7,886 nucleotides of DNA from Hyphomicrobiaceae bacterium. Its GTDB lineage: Bacteria > Pseudomonadota > Alphaproteobacteria > Rhizobiales > Hyphomicrobiaceae. Position 1 is the first letter of the stretch. Each line of letters begins with the position of its first letter. This document shows, in pieces, positions 1 through 5,838 of this stretch. A model generated the notes under the pieces. That model made no database searches and was not told the origin of the DNA. It worked only from the letters and a program-made list of their open reading frames with translations. The position numbers and the translations under genes are program-made. The stretch spans positions 1 through 7,886 of the forward strand of contig JABSQE010000081.1 in the NCBI GenBank assembly GCA_013214245.1. Reading direction: 5' to 3'.

Positions 1-278
1 ATAGCATTTTCCAGCACTGTTTTGTCAGGATCGAGTTCTGGCTCTTGAGATAAATAACCAATTTTTATACCATCTGCTGCCCAAGCCTCACCAGAATAAT
101 CTTGAATGTTGCCAGCTATGATTTTGAGTAAAGTAGATTTACCAGCACCATTGAGACCTACAACACCAATTTTCGCTCCTGGCATAAATGATAGTGATAC
201 ATCCTTTAGTACCTGCTTGCCGCCTGGATAAGCTTTTGATAAATTACTTATATGATAGACAAACTGTGGCAATGCCAT
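1..278 (-). CDS. ettA: Energy-dependent translational throttle protein EttA (ABC-F ATPase), N-terminal part, cut by window edge
   Basis: This is the first 92 residues of an ABC-F family ATPase. These are soluble twin-ATPase proteins that bind the ribosomal E site and gate translation elongation according to the ATP/ADP ratio; they are not transporters. The start MALPQFVYHISNLSKAYP and the following PGAKIGVVGLNGAGKST closely match EttA. The Walker A motif GLNGAGKS lies at residues 41-48 and the Q-loop glutamine in YLSQEPELDP is residue 78. The stretch KIGYLSQEPELDPDKTV is characteristic of EttA rather than of Uup or other ABC-F members. The ATG at 276-278 is chosen because the family begins here; a GGAG lies 12 bases upstream. 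The signature motif, Walker B, arm domain and second ATPase domain lie beyond base 1. The reading frame is undamaged as far as it is visible. Confidence 0.93.
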   Translation of the reverse strand, partial: MALPQFVYHISNLSKAYPGGKQVLKDVSLSFMPGAKIGVVGLNGAGKSTLLKIIAGNIQDYSGEAWAADGIKIGYLSQEPELDPDKTVLENA

Positions 279-331
279 TGAGGTGTATACTCCGCTAGTG
301 CGTCGCAAGTAACGCGTTTTAATTTGTAATA

Positions 332-352
332 TTGCATAATACTAATATGCAA
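332..352. repeat. Inverted repeat overlapping the candidate ettA -10 box
   Basis: TTGCATA (332-338) and TATGCAA (346-352) form a perfect 7-7-7 inverted repeat. It covers the -10 box proposed for ettA, the position expected of a repressor operator. No regulator is suggested by the sequence, and a chance palindrome remains possible. Confidence 0.35.
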
Positions 353-370
353 ATTTATAGGTTTGCTCAA
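342..370 (-). promoter_or_regulatory. Candidate sigma70-type promoter for ettA
   Basis: On the minus strand TTGAGC (365-370) and TATTAG (342-347) are separated by exactly 17 bases and would start transcription about 55-60 bases before the ettA ATG. Each box matches four of six consensus bases. In AT-rich DNA such matches are common, so this is only a candidate. Confidence 0.3.
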
Positions 371-848
371 TGCTTTTAGCTCGTGTATGAGAAGTAAGCA
401 TTAAAAAATTGTTGACGAAATGGATGTTTGAAATACATCAAATTGATTCCAGTCGTCAAATTAGGGATTTGTTAAGCATCTCCGGTACCAATTTGGGATA
501 GACGTAGGCTCATATTGTTAATCCTACTGGTGGAGGCCAAAATTCCGTCATTTCAAGCAAAAATAAGTCTACCTAAATACCTTGAGAAGTATCTAATATT
601 TTTAGATGACAAGCTGAGTATAGTCATAAAGTAAGAAGCGGATTGTTGATTTTAGCACATTTTGCAACATAAAAATTAGTAGAGTTGCTACGCTTCACAT
701 ACAAGTCTCCCCAGCTAATTTGCTGCAAATTAATTTTATGCTCTGCATGTCATAGATTGCATTAAAATTAATTAGAACTTATCATAGAGCTGAAATTAGA
801 TGATTAGCATACAAGACAAAGGTAAAAAGTTGATAAAAAACAAATATA

Positions 849-1281
849 ATGAAAAAATGCGTTCCCCTTTTGGCAACGTAAAGGACTCACTGAAATGAGC
901 CTCGATGAATGGTAGCAATTATGTGATAGGTGTGAGCTTTGTTGTATGCCAAAGATAGGAGATACTGGTGATATTTACACCACCAGACTTACCTGTAAAT
1001 TGTTGACTATCGGTACATGTCGCTGCTCAGATTATGACAATCGACATAATAAAGTTTCTGACTATTTGAGATTCACATCTCGAATAGTTAGTCAATTAGA
1101 CTGGCTACCAAAGACATGTGCATATCGGTTGGTAAACGAAGGTAAGGACTTGGCCTGGTGGCATCCTCTAGTGTCTAAAAATGCTGAGACTGTTCATAAT
1201 ACTGATATATTTGTGCGTCATTTAGGAGTACGGGAGACGAAATTACGTCTCAAGAAAATAGCAAATTATGTAATCGTATAG
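849..1281 (+). pseudogene. UPF0260 / YcgN-like cysteine-cluster protein, inactivated
   Basis: Translation gives the UPF0260 family nearly end to end, but broken. The segment PFWQRKGLTEMSLDEW (862-912) is the conserved N-terminus. It is followed by an in-frame TAG at 913-915, then QLCDRCELCC (916-945), which corresponds to the family's CxxCGxCC cluster with Gly replaced by Glu. The family's acidic segment between the cysteine cluster and DTGEIY is two residues short here (PKIGDTGDIY). From 946 the frame is open: TCRCSDYDNRHNKV, LDWLPKTCAYRLVNEGKDL and WWHPLV are all family hallmarks, although the Cys of the family's PDC motif is now Tyr. An ATG at 849-851 precedes six A's; with five A's it would read straight into the gene (MKNAFPFWQ), so a one-base insertion disconnects the start. 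The final TAG (1279-1281) probably replaces a Trp codon near the normal end. The family's function is not established; its cysteines suggest metal or Fe-S binding. The open part starting at 946 would lack the N-terminal cluster. Confidence 0.9.
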
Positions 1282-1771
1282 AATACGTGATATATTGATA
1301 GGTTTAATTTCATTGCGAGTATTGCACTAGCACCACACTCTTGACTTAAACTCAGCGTTTCTCTCTGTTGTAAAGCTTGATTTTAATCTTCTGTAAAGGT
1401 GCTTGCATAACACTGTATAAATAAGTCGATCTCTACATTGAATTTATGGCTTTGCGATGAACAAGTGCAACGGGCACATTATAACTACTCGACTCCTTGC
1501 AGTAGTTAACATTAGTGAGCGTTATTTTCTATTAGTTTGAGTTTGCTAATCATGACGTAAGCGGATTCTACCCTATTTACTTTTTCAAAGGCCGGCACTC
1601 ACACTACCCCGCACACAATTAATAAAGGTAATTGTAATGCTTACATCATGGCTTTTTTGGCAGATCTTCTACTTCTTAATCAAGACTAAAATCTATTTCC
1701 AGCATATTAATAACAGCAGGTTTGCATGTATCTCTATTCAGCCTCCAGCGAATGATAAAATTACGTAATTT
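1282..1771. other. Gap with overlapping stop-free frames, no recognised gene
   Basis: No gene is recognised between the UPF0260 pseudogene and the UbiH-like remnant. On the plus strand, 1556-1765 is open for 70 codons (hydrophobic, with two Trp residues around 1649-1662), and a second frame is open from 1561 to 1686 (42 codons). Neither matches a family I recognise and neither has a convincing ribosome binding site at its edge. Former coding DNA is likely, but the original gene cannot be named. Confidence 0.45.
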
Positions 1772-1950
1772 ATGGCCACCTATAATTTGAGCGTCAGTTT
1801 TGACGTGCTGATTATCGGTGGCAAGCTACGTTTGTTAGCCGGTGATGAACTAGTGTGTGTGTTATAACGTGTTTATATTACAATGCTAACTAGCCAGATG
1901 TCAATTTGAGACTTGCCAGTTCACTAAGATATCTTAAGAAGCAGTGTTAG
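1772..1950 (+). pseudogene. Possible eroded N-terminus of a UbiH/COQ6-type FAD hydroxylase
   Basis: An ATG at 1772 opens a 31-codon frame containing SFDVLIIGGKLRLLAGDEL and ending at TAA 1865. Ubiquinone-type FAD monooxygenases begin with DVLIIGGGLVG, then an alanine/leucine helix, then a strand such as SVAVID. Here the third Gly of the fingerprint is Lys. A change of frame near 1850 yields SVCVIT (1852-1869), and after a TAG at 1891 the same frame gives NLRLASSLRYLKKQ (1903-1944), reminiscent of the family's segment around S-x-R-x-L before its first helix pair. The rest of the roughly 400-residue protein is absent; pgsA follows on the opposite strand. The order and spacing of these pieces support the reading, but each is short, so it remains a tentative call. 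A different Rossmann-fold FAD protein, or chance, is possible. Confidence 0.35.
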
Positions 1951-1989
1951 TGTTGTAAATTGAATAAAATTCATAACTGTAGCTGCTAC

Positions 1990-2029
1990 AAATAACAAAA
2001 TTTAATTTCAGTAGCATACGAACTGAAAT
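1990..2029 (-). terminator. Hairpin terminator downstream of pgsA
   Basis: Just 11 bases after the pgsA stop codon, the minus strand carries ATTTCAGT (2022-2029), a 9-base loop and the perfect complement ACTGAAAT (2005-2012), followed by TTAAATTTTGTTATTTG. An 8-bp stem plus a T-rich tract directly after a stop codon fits a Rho-independent terminator. The stem is AT-rich and the T-tract is interrupted, so it may be a weak one. Confidence 0.65.
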
Positions 2030-2040
2030 CAAGATCTTAG

Positions 2041-2628
2041 TTATTTTAAGGCATGGGTAATGGCAGCCGTTAGATAGCCTGTACCCGTCCACATTGTAAG
2101 AGTAGCTGCTATCCAAAAAAGTGATAATCCAATATCGCTTAATACAAACCCTAATCTACCGCTAGCCGGTCCAATAAGCAGCAACATGATGGCAAGCATC
2201 TGAAGCACAGTTTTCCACTTTGCGAGTACGGTCACGTGTAGTGTGACGTCTAGTTGTGCAAGATATTCACGCAGACCCGATACTAATATCTCTCGGCACA
2301 AAATTATAAGTGCAGCCCAAACTGATGTGTCTGTGATGGTACCCTCGTAAACTAGCATCAACGTAACTGCGCTAACAAGTAGCTTGTCGGCAACAGGATC
2401 AAGCATACGTCCAAACTCAGATTGTTGCTGCCAAATACGTGCAAGATAGCCGTCAAGAAAATCTGATAAAGCAGCAAGAACAAAGAGCCCGGCAGCAACC
2501 CATCGTGCGAAAGTAAGCCCATCAGAAAAGTAAAGTGTTCCAACAACAAGCGGAATTATGGCGATACGACTTATTGTCAAAATATTAGGAATATTTAATG
2601 ATATTTTTTTTGTATTAGTAACTATCAT
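2041..2628 (-). CDS. pgsA: CDP-diacylglycerol--glycerol-3-phosphate 3-phosphatidyltransferase
   Basis: This is a membrane enzyme of phospholipid synthesis. It transfers the phosphatidyl group from CDP-diacylglycerol to sn-glycerol 3-phosphate, releasing CMP and making phosphatidylglycerol phosphate, the precursor of phosphatidylglycerol and cardiolipin. The 195-residue length is normal. The CDP-alcohol phosphotransferase signature is complete, reading D56, D59, G60, A63, R64, G73, D77 and D81 (SDFLDGYLAR and GRMLDPVADK); the four Asp residues bind metal and CDP. NIPNILTISR (residues 12-21) is the usual PgsA N-terminus. Several hydrophobic segments fit a polytopic inner-membrane protein. The ATG at 2626-2628 is preceded by a weak AGCAGG. 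In many proteobacteria uvrC lies directly upstream; here the 230 bases upstream show no uvrC and lead to an unrelated divergent gene. A hairpin terminator follows, so it is probably transcribed alone. Confidence 0.95.
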   Translation of the reverse strand: MIVTNTKKISLNIPNILTISRIAIIPLVVGTLYFSDGLTFARWVAAGLFVLAALSDFLDGYLARIWQQQSEFGRMLDPVADKLLVSAVTLMLVYEGTITDTSVWAALIILCREILVSGLREYLAQLDVTLHVTVLAKWKTVLQMLAIMLLLIGPASGRLGFVLSDIGLSLFWIAATLTMWTGTGYLTAAITHALK

Positions 2629-2802
2629 TTTTGCCTGCTCTGATGCTTTATCGCATTTCAGTTAAACTAGATTCTGGATGACGTAACATTATATTGACCT
2701 ATGTACAGTGGTGTGTTTTTGTTTGCTACTTTTTGCTATGATATAACAGTAATTACACAGTACTGATATTAATATTATTTTGTCGACTCACAATTGCATG
2801 AC

Positions 2803-2818
2803 CAGAAATGTATTTCTG
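2803..2818. repeat. Near-perfect 16-bp palindrome upstream of the 127-residue membrane protein
   Basis: CAGAAAT (2803-2809), GT, ATTTCTG (2812-2818) is a 7-2-7 inverted repeat ending 40 bases before the ATG at 2859. TTGCAT (2794-2799) and TGTAAA (2817-2822) flank it at a 17-base spacing and could be a poor promoter, which would put the palindrome in the spacer as an operator. This is inference from position only. Confidence 0.35.
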
Positions 2819-2858
2819 TAAATGCAGAATAGACATCATAAAAAGAAGAAAATAGTGC

Positions 2859-3242
2859 ATGTTTGAGGCTTTTCGTATTTTAAGTGTCATATTAAAATTT
2901 GTGCTTATAGTGGCTTTAGAACTGGTATTAGCGGTGTTTGTATACACATATCTAGCCACATTTGATCTACAGACATTCAGCAGGTTGGTCAAAATATCTA
3001 AGGATATACTTGATTTCCTTATTACTCGGATGGAAATATTCTTGCCTGAGATCACTAATAGTGCATATGCAACATTAATTGGAGAATTAGATCCAAAATC
3101 TATGTTACTGTTACTTACAGGCCTTGTTATGGGCGCATTCTTTCGGCTTTTTGTATGGTTAATATCTGCTCTTAGAACTAGAAATAGAAGTCACTATAAT
3201 AGGCTTCAATTTCAAAAGCCTAGAAGAATTAAAAGGGGCTAA
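2859..3242 (+). CDS. Hypothetical two-helix membrane protein, 127 residues
   Basis: No family is recognised. The protein has a hydrophobic helix at about residues 7-33 (starting with an acidic/aromatic MFEAFR), a mixed amphipathic middle section (34-80) that contains ISKDILDFL and an acidic patch near FLPEITN, a second hydrophobic helix at about 81-104, and a strongly basic tail (105-127) with nine Arg and two Lys residues. This layout suggests an inner-membrane protein with a cytoplasmic basic tail that could contact nucleic acid or lipid head groups (inference). The ATG at 2859 follows a purine-rich AAGAAGAAAA that could serve as a weak ribosome binding site. It is divergent from pgsA. The antisense frame at 2753-3055 is judged a shadow because only the plus frame gives clean membrane segments and a coherent tail. 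The frame is intact in an otherwise decaying neighbourhood, which argues that it is expressed. Confidence 0.6.
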   Translation: MFEAFRILSVILKFVLIVALELVLAVFVYTYLATFDLQTFSRLVKISKDILDFLITRMEIFLPEITNSAYATLIGELDPKSMLLLLTGLVMGAFFRLFVWLISALRTRNRSHYNRLQFQKPRRIKRG

Positions 3243-4055
3243 TTGTTTCAAGTCGAGTTTAAAGTAAAAATTTAACCCTGAGATTGTTCGTGTGGGGATT
3301 TGTGCGAAGGCCTCTTTCTGCGTCGTATTCTTCGGGCTTGGTGTGTGAACAAGATGTAAACATTGTTACATGAAATTTTTCAGCTCGTTGTATGCTCAAC
3401 AACATACCTATGGCGTCTCAATCAATTCATGATACTCCTGAGGAGCAAGTTACACATTAAAGTGCATGTCCTTTTAGCTATGCTACTTTACATTTTGAGT
3501 TCTTAGCATATGAGCAAATGTAATTTTCAGCGTAGACTTTTTTGCCGTAGTGATGTTCCACAACCATTTTCTAAGACTCTATAAGTGAAGCCAAAATCTA
3601 GAATGTAACGATATTATCATAGAGCTACGCAGCTCCCTGATCGAAGAACTATAAGTCACAAAAATTGTTCTATATTCCATAAAAAATGCTAGATGTTAGC
3701 TAGGAGTTCAAAAATAATGTAATTAGGTTGTAACAATACACGTACTGGATATTTAATTCTTAATTTTAAGATCTACCTTGCCAAAGGCCGGTAATCTTAT
3801 ATATTCGAAATGGCAGCAGATGTCTTTGATACATTCAAAATTTTTGGCTAATTTTTTCAGCAGCGTAATCTGCCTGATTGTAACATAGTGTGAAAATGCT
3901 TTTAAAGATATAACTTTGAAACTAAATAACGCAAGATATTTATAAGTCTTTTCGCCTTGAACATGTGGAGCAACGCAACTCTGCAAGCATTCAATTGACT
4001 TTAATTTTGAAAGTCACAGTCTTTACCATACATTTTCGCTCCTGAAGTATAAAAG
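3243..4055. other. Gene-poor gap between the 127-residue gene and the DUF1036 gene
   Basis: No intact gene is recognised in this 0.8 kb stretch. It holds a small perfect hairpin (GAGCT 3622-3626, loop ACGC, AGCTC 3631-3635) without a T-tract. On the minus strand just after the DUF1036 gene there is a good ribosome binding site and ATG that lead into only a dozen codons (listed separately). A 77-codon minus-strand frame (3753-3986, TTG start) is Lys/Phe/Ile-rich and looks like translated AT-rich DNA rather than a protein. An eroded gene is likely, original identity unknown. Confidence 0.5.
4029..4043 (-). promoter_or_regulatory. Orphan ribosome binding site and start codons after the DUF1036 gene
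   Basis: On the minus strand AGGAG (4039-4043) precedes an ATG at 4033 by 5 bases and another at 4029 by 9 bases. This is the best Shine-Dalgarno match near any gap in the window and sits 12 bases after the DUF1036 stop, as for the next gene of an operon. The frame from 4029 stops after 12 codons (MVKTVTFKIKVN) and the frame from 4033 after 10. It could mark the start of a lost downstream gene. Confidence 0.35.
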
Positions 4056-4511
4056 TCAATTAGATGATTTTTTAGCGGTAGGAGCATCTGCTAAGCGAAT
4101 GGTCCAATCTAAAGCGCTGCCAACATCAATTTCATGAAACTTTACAGTATTGTAACCGTGTTCCTCGCAGTTTTTGACATTACGTATAATAAACTCTTTG
4201 TCAGCAACACACATCTTCAACCTGCCAGACCATTCGCCACCGCGCTCGTAATCGACAGCGTAAATATAGAAATAGCGGTTTGGAGCAAGGTTTCTTAATA
4301 GATTCTCACACGTTTGTGCGTTGATGTTCCACCAACCTTCAGTTGTCATACCATGCTTATCTTGATAGCCGATTGCGATCCCAACACGGCTTGAAGTTGC
4401 ATTACAAAATTTTAAACCGGCTAAAACTGTGGTAGGCAAGCACATTACAGTCGAATAAACAGTAACCAATAGTGCCAAGTTGAATAAGTTTTTATAATTT
4501 AGTATAATCAT
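4056..4511 (-). CDS. DUF1036 family secreted protein
   Basis: A DUF1036 protein, a family found widely in Alphaproteobacteria whose biochemical role is not established. From the ATG at 4509-4511 it has 151 residues. A signal peptide (residues 1-31; Lys7, hydrophobic core around 9-25, and TVLA before the likely cut) is followed by the domain at about 33-141. Family hallmarks are LKFCNATSSRVGIAIGY, TTEGWWNI, YIYAVDYERGGEWSG, KEFIIR and FHEIDVG. Four Cys (36, 68, 101, 115) are placed as in the family and could form two disulfides in the periplasm. An in-frame GTG at 4538 would add nine residues before the signal peptide; the ATG is preferred because it gives a normal leader, although neither start has a strong ribosome binding site. 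In other Alphaproteobacteria this family often lies near pyruvate kinase and the gapR gene (recollection, not checked); here gapR is the next gene, divergent. Confidence 0.92.
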   Translation of the reverse strand: MIILNYKNLFNLALLVTVYSTVMCLPTTVLAGLKFCNATSSRVGIAIGYQDKHGMTTEGWWNINAQTCENLLRNLAPNRYFYIYAVDYERGGEWSGRLKMCVADKEFIIRNVKNCEEHGYNTVKFHEIDVGSALDWTIRLADAPTAKKSSN

Positions 4512-4538
4512 TAGGCGTAGTTGGCTCTCTGCTGACAC

Positions 4539-5336
4539 TATTACTTATGACGAGTTTTTTCATGTATGCGGGTATATAGTGCTCTTATAGATTATTAGGG
4601 TGCCAGATTTAGAGGTTATAGTATTAAAAAAAAAGTACACTATTTTTCCCTCAACTAACCGAAATTTTTAAATTAACTTTATTTTTTTTTCATCGAAAGA
4701 CGCAATTTCTGTGAAACTTTCTTTAGAAAACTTATACTGGTTGCTGATTGCTAGGAATTAATTATAAATCCTGACTGGTGCAAAGATTTGAAAGCATATT
4801 CTTCATAACAGTTAAAGCAACATAAATAAAAAGACAGGTTAATTAACACAAAGCTTAGCCTCCGAGAAATATAACATCTCTATGAGCAACTGCAGCTATC
4901 AGTTTTCATGGCTTCATTTGTCTAACACAGATTGTACTGCTAGCTGTTCTAATTCGGATCAAATAAAAACTTTAGACTAATTAAGCCTCAAAACCTTATC
5001 TGGCTACAAATTGTATACACAACGTTATCCATTATAATTACAAGTTTGAAGATTAAAGAAGGAAGATATCAAAGTCAAAATTTTAGTGACGAACTAAAAA
5101 ATATGAATTTTACCATGTTGAGGGTTTTGTGGAAAAAATTGAATAATCTTCATTGCTTTCTTGATGATCGTTCTTCTAAACGATAGCGTCAAAATATCGA
5201 CAGAATAGAAATATATTGTAATCTCACTTTGCATTCGATTTGAAACTTAAATTTACAGAGTTTTTAGCAAATTTCTGACTTATTTGAGCCTAAGTTGCAT
5301 GCTCTGGTGTGAGATTGCGACAGCCTTTACCCTATT
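4539..5336. other. Long intergenic gap between the DUF1036 gene and gapR
   Basis: No gene or RNA is recognised in about 0.8 kb of very AT-rich DNA, which should include the promoters of both divergent genes. Visible structure is limited to long A and T runs near 4626-4634 and 4682-4690, the 10-bp palindrome GTTAATTAAC at 4838-4847, and a hairpin at 5161-5192. No promoter for gapR could be chosen with confidence; possible boxes near 5310-5340 have wrong spacing. Confidence 0.5.
5161..5192. repeat. Hairpin in the gapR upstream region
   Basis: ATCGTT (5167-5172) and AACGAT (5179-5184) form a perfect 6-bp stem with a 6-base loop, and outer TTGA (5161-5164) and TCAA (5189-5192) can also pair. It has no T-tract on either strand, so it is not a terminator. 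It lies about 180 bases before the gapR start and could be a protein site or a relic. Confidence 0.35.
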
Positions 5337-5369
5337 ATGTGGATACGACAGGTAATTGAGGTATTTAGT

Positions 5370-5675
5370 ATGACTACACTTCATGGCAACGCACAGACAC
5401 AGTTACGCCAATTTGTAGAACAGCTTGAACGTCTGGAGGAAGACAGAAAAGCTATTACAGATGATATTCGTGACAAACTAGCAGAGGCGAAAGCCGTTGG
5501 CTTTGACGTAAAGACGTTACGTCAGATTCTAAGATTGCGAAAAAAATCTAAGGACGATCGTGACGAGGAAGAGGCAATCCTAGATACTTACCTTCATGCT
5601 CTCGGTATGCTTGATGATCCTGATACAGCCTCAAGTGCTGATAGCATTAATTATCAGAACGAGGCTGCAGAATGA
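5370..5675 (+). CDS. gapR: GapR family nucleoid-associated protein (DUF2312)
   Basis: GapR is an alphaproteobacterial nucleoid protein. In Caulobacter it clamps overtwisted AT-rich DNA ahead of replication and transcription and stimulates topoisomerases. This 101-residue protein shows the family core throughout: a charged coiled-coil helix (residues about 8-40, QLERLEEDRKAITDDIRDKL), then EAKAVGFDVKTLRQILRLRKK (39-59), which carries the DNA-contacting basic residues, then DRDEEEAILDTYLHALGML (63-81). The family is usually about 80-90 residues; the extra acidic and Ser-rich tail after residue 81 is unusual and may be lineage-specific. The ATG at 5370 is preferred over an upstream in-frame ATG at 5337 because GAGG (5358-5361) lies 8 bases before it and the added residues would not match the family. 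A protein preferring AT-rich DNA being kept in an AT-rich reduced genome makes sense. Confidence 0.93.
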   Translation: MTTLHGNAQTQLRQFVEQLERLEEDRKAITDDIRDKLAEAKAVGFDVKTLRQILRLRKKSKDDRDEEEAILDTYLHALGMLDDPDTASSADSINYQNEAAE

Positions 5676-5763
5676 GCGATCGAACTGCATGGATTGCATC
5701 AGCATCTAATAAGTAAACACCAATATATTTTCTGGATTATATTTTATACTCGAATAAGTTATA

Positions 5764-5838
5764 GGACGTAGGTTGTTCCATAATATCTATTATGCGATTA
5801 CCTAGTGTTATATGGTCTTCTAAATGTTACCTACGTCC
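5764..5838. repeat. 10-bp inverted repeat spanning the end of the 249-residue gene
   Basis: GGACGTAGGT (5764-5773) and ACCTACGTCC (5829-5838) are perfect inverted repeats 55 bases apart. The right arm contains the last codons and first base pairs of the stop of the minus-strand membrane protein gene. A second palindrome, CATAATA-TC-TATTATG (5779-5794), sits inside. The transcript could fold its 3' end into a long hairpin, but there is no T-tract, so a stability element or a repeat relic is as likely as a terminator. Confidence 0.5.

Larger units (their letters stand above)
279..848. other. Gene-poor gap between ettA and the UPF0260 pseudogene
   Basis: Apart from the candidate ettA promoter and palindrome, no gene, RNA or repeat is recognised here. 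The longest stop-free stretch I noticed is 476-631 on the plus strand (52 codons, beginning right after a TAA and lacking an obvious start). Its translation has an arginine cluster, a short leucine/isoleucine run and then a lysine-rich part, and matches no family I know. The region is probably eroded former coding DNA plus the two upstream regions. Confidence 0.5.

Noticed and set aside
1618..1690. Minus-strand words LEIDFSLD and EVEDLPKKP suggesting a UvrC start near pgsA
   Set aside because: They are too short, interrupted by stops, and on the wrong side of pgsA for the usual uvrC-pgsA order.
1934..2116. 60-codon minus-strand frame overlapping the end of pgsA
   Set aside because: It overlaps pgsA in another frame on the same strand and covers the pgsA terminator, with no family match. 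It is a shadow.
2358..2549. 63-codon minus-strand frame inside pgsA
   Set aside because: It is an alternative frame of the conserved pgsA catalytic region.
2753..3055. 100-codon minus-strand frame opposite the 127-residue gene
   Set aside because: Its composition is mixed and featureless, while the plus strand gives clear membrane helices and a basic tail.
3392..3523. Plus-strand frame with MLNNIPMASQSIHDTPEEQ and a further open stretch after one stop
   Set aside because: It looked briefly gene-like but has no recognisable family, no ribosome binding site, and many stops immediately after.
780..3627. 13-base direct repeat TTATCATAGAGCT near 780 and 3615
   Set aside because: A match of this length is expected by chance in about 8 kb of AT-rich DNA, and no flanking similarity was seen.
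3753..3986. 77-codon minus-strand frame with TTG start
   Set aside because: It has no ribosome binding site at its start and a Lys/Phe/Ile-rich composition, and no family was recognised. More likely a chance frame in eroded DNA.
4838..4847. GTTAATTAAC palindrome as a CtrA-type site
   Set aside because: CtrA sites are TTAA-N7-TTAA; the spacing does not fit, and AT-only palindromes are common here.
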